Made by a program: the position numbers and the translations under genes
Notes under the pieces: model-generated
What the model was told of the DNA's origin: nothing
What the model saw: only the letters and a program-made list of their open reading frames with translations
Database searches by the model: none
Part shown: positions 13,395-14,464 of the stretch, in pieces
How the letters are laid out: every line of letters begins with the position of its first letter
Numbering within the stretch: the stretch's first letter is position 1
DNA from: Alphaproteobacteria bacterium
Lineage (GTDB): Bacteria; Pseudomonadota; Alphaproteobacteria; Micavibrionales; Micavibrionaceae
Reading direction: 5' to 3'
Length of the DNA: 14,464 nt
Assembly: GCA_030427765.1 (NCBI GenBank)
Contig: JAUICS010000007.1
Coordinates: forward strand, 1-14,464

Positions 13395-13432
13395 TTACAG
13401 AAAAACTCAATTCCAGAAAAGGGTTTCTGTAA
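13395..13432. repeat. Perfect 9-base inverted repeat upstream of pepA
   Basis: TTACAGAAA (13395-13403) and TTTCTGTAA (13424-13432) are exact inverted arms around a 20-base centre, ending 31 bases before the pepA ATG. Together with the repeat at 13319-13348 it makes the lptF/pepA spacer unusually rich in dyad symmetry. An operator or pepA leader hairpin is possible; E. coli PepA itself is a DNA-binding regulator in some contexts, but nothing here shows autoregulation. Confidence 0.45.
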
Positions 13433-13463
13433 TAAAGCAATTTAACCTTATCAGGATGAAACT

Positions 13464-14464
13464 ATGGCCAAACTTATCGATTTTACAACGTCACTTCCAA
13501 AACAATTGGATACATTGGTGCTTGCCGTTTTTGAAGACGGAAATCTGGATGTGTACAACGATGTGCTGTCGGCAGAGGTTCTTAAAACATCCAATGACAT
13601 TCTGGATGCGGATGAATCCTTTACCGGCAAGGATGGCCAGTTTTTATCCGTTCCTGTGGTTGCCGATGCACCGTACAAACGTATTCTTGTGTGCGGGCTG
13701 GGTAAAGCCGACAAAACGGCAGATGTTGATACGGTTTTGTGGGGCGGAAAGATGCTATCGGCACTGCAAACCAAGAAAGTCAAAAAGGCATGCGTTATTT
13801 TAGCGTGTGATGTGTTGAAGGCATTTGAAAACGGTAACGATTTGATTTTGCATGCGGCTTTGGGCGTACGTCTGGCAACGTATACATTTGATCAGTATAA
13901 AAAATCCGATGAAAAAAAGACCGAGGTAGAAAAAGTTACATTTATTCATGATGACGCGGCGTCCCTGAAAAACGCATTTAAAGATTATGATCATCAGGCG
14001 GAAGGTATCTTTCTTGCCCGTGATCTGGCAAATGAGCCCGCGAACATGTTGACCCCGGAGATTTTTGCGCAGCGTGTGAAAAAATTGCTCGAACCTCTGG
14101 GTGTCACGATAACTATTCTGGATCATAAAGCATTGCAGAAACATGGCATGGGCGCATTCTGGAATGTTGGTAAGGGGTCGGATAATAAACCGTGCTTGCT
14201 TCTTATGCATTGGAACGGAGGCAAGAAACCGGCTAAAGGGAGATCCAAGACATCAACGGAATCTGTTCCGCTTGCCATCATTGGGAAGGGCGTGACCTTT
14301 GATACGGGCGGTATTTCGATTAAACCCGCCGGCGGTATGGATGATATGAAGATGGACATGGCGGGTGCGGCGACGGTTGCCGGTCTTATGTACACATTGG
14401 CATTGCGTAAGGCGAAGACGAATGTTCTTGGGGCATGCGGCTGGGCCGAAAACATTGTGTCGGG
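13464..14464 (+). CDS. pepA: Leucyl aminopeptidase PepA (M17), truncated by window edge
   Basis: PepA is a cytosolic hexameric two-metal aminopeptidase that removes N-terminal residues from peptides. The frame is open from the ATG at 13464 to the end of the window, giving 333 complete codons of about 500 expected. The N-terminal alpha/beta macro-like domain (about 1-165) has RILVCGLGKA, and LARDLANEPANMLTPE starts the catalytic domain. Metal and catalytic residues present are Lys275 and Asp280 in GKGVTFDTGG, Lys287 in SIKPAGG and Asp298 in MKMDMAGAA. They correspond to Lys270, Asp275, Lys282 and Asp293 of E. coli PepA with a constant offset of 5. A short Lys/Ser-rich insertion (about 254-268) precedes the metal loop. 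An AGGA ribosome binding site lies seven bases before the ATG. Confidence 0.96.
   Translation, partial: MAKLIDFTTSLPKQLDTLVLAVFEDGNLDVYNDVLSAEVLKTSNDILDADESFTGKDGQFLSVPVVADAPYKRILVCGLGKADKTADVDTVLWGGKMLSALQTKKVKKACVILACDVLKAFENGNDLILHAALGVRLATYTFDQYKKSDEKKTEVEKVTFIHDDAASLKNAFKDYDHQAEGIFLARDLANEPANMLTPEIFAQRVKKLLEPLGVTITILDHKALQKHGMGAFWNVGKGSDNKPCLLLMHWNGGKKPAKGRSKTSTESVPLAIIGKGVTFDTGGISIKPAGGMDDMKMDMAGAATVAGLMYTLALRKAKTNVLGACGWAENIVS

Noticed and set aside
13456..13803. Plus-strand 115-residue frame beginning at an ATG just before the pepA start.
   Set aside because: It is another frame of pepA; the PepA frame has unambiguous family motifs and continues to the window end.
1..14464. CRISPR arrays, tRNA or rRNA genes, transposases and phage genes.
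   Set aside because: No regularly spaced repeats, tRNA-like segments with CCA ends, rRNA signatures or transposase/integrase motifs were seen on reading either strand; no covariance search could be run.

Overview
The window reads as a chromosomal segment of a Gram-negative proteobacterium, most likely an alphaproteobacterium with low-to-middle GC (about the low 40s percent by eye, not computed). Outer-membrane biology is explicit: LptF/LptG lipopolysaccharide export permeases and the MlaA/MlaC lipid-asymmetry proteins. UbiA (ubiquinone synthesis) and Aat (N-end rule transferase) are typical of proteobacteria. mlaA and mlaC are paired without mlaFED, and hisF is followed by hisE, as I recall from alphaproteobacteria. 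No phage, plasmid, IS transposase, CRISPR, rRNA or tRNA was recognised. Only one gene is cut by the window: pepA at the right edge.

Bases 25-3451 are the most unusual part. Two paralogous class I SAM-dependent methyltransferase-like genes bracket a glutathione S-transferase-like gene and a divergently oriented glutathione-synthetase-like ATP-grasp ligase. Together the ligase, the GST-fold protein and the two methyltransferases suggest a small-molecule or peptide-thiol modification pathway, but the product cannot be read from the sequence. None of the four genes has a recognisable ribosome binding site. Two have promoter-like boxes whose -10 lies six bases before the ATG, an arrangement expected of leaderless mRNAs.

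Bases 3476-5455 (minus strand) are ubiA-hisF-hisE, tightly packed with stop/ribosome-binding-site overlaps, and the second methyltransferase follows 24 bases later. The gap between ubiA and the divergent rsmE (5456-5576) is almost filled by a 94-base imperfect inverted repeat of a dispersed type. rsmE is followed by an orphan gene of unknown function with its own promoter (6355-7236). This gene converges on a small MAPEG-family membrane protein gene (7238-7618) with one base between the stops.

Bases 7836-9188 hold aat and a convergent unknown gene with a four-cysteine motif and a glycine-rich tail; their 3' ends overlap. Bases 9233-13295 (minus strand) form an envelope block: lptF-lptG, then mlaA-mlaC. 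LptF and LptG form the transmembrane part of the LPS extractor, while MlaA and MlaC return misplaced phospholipid from the outer membrane, so the block serves outer-leaflet composition from both directions. pepA diverges from lptF, a gene order also found in E. coli. The lptF/pepA spacer carries two perfect 9-base inverted repeats.
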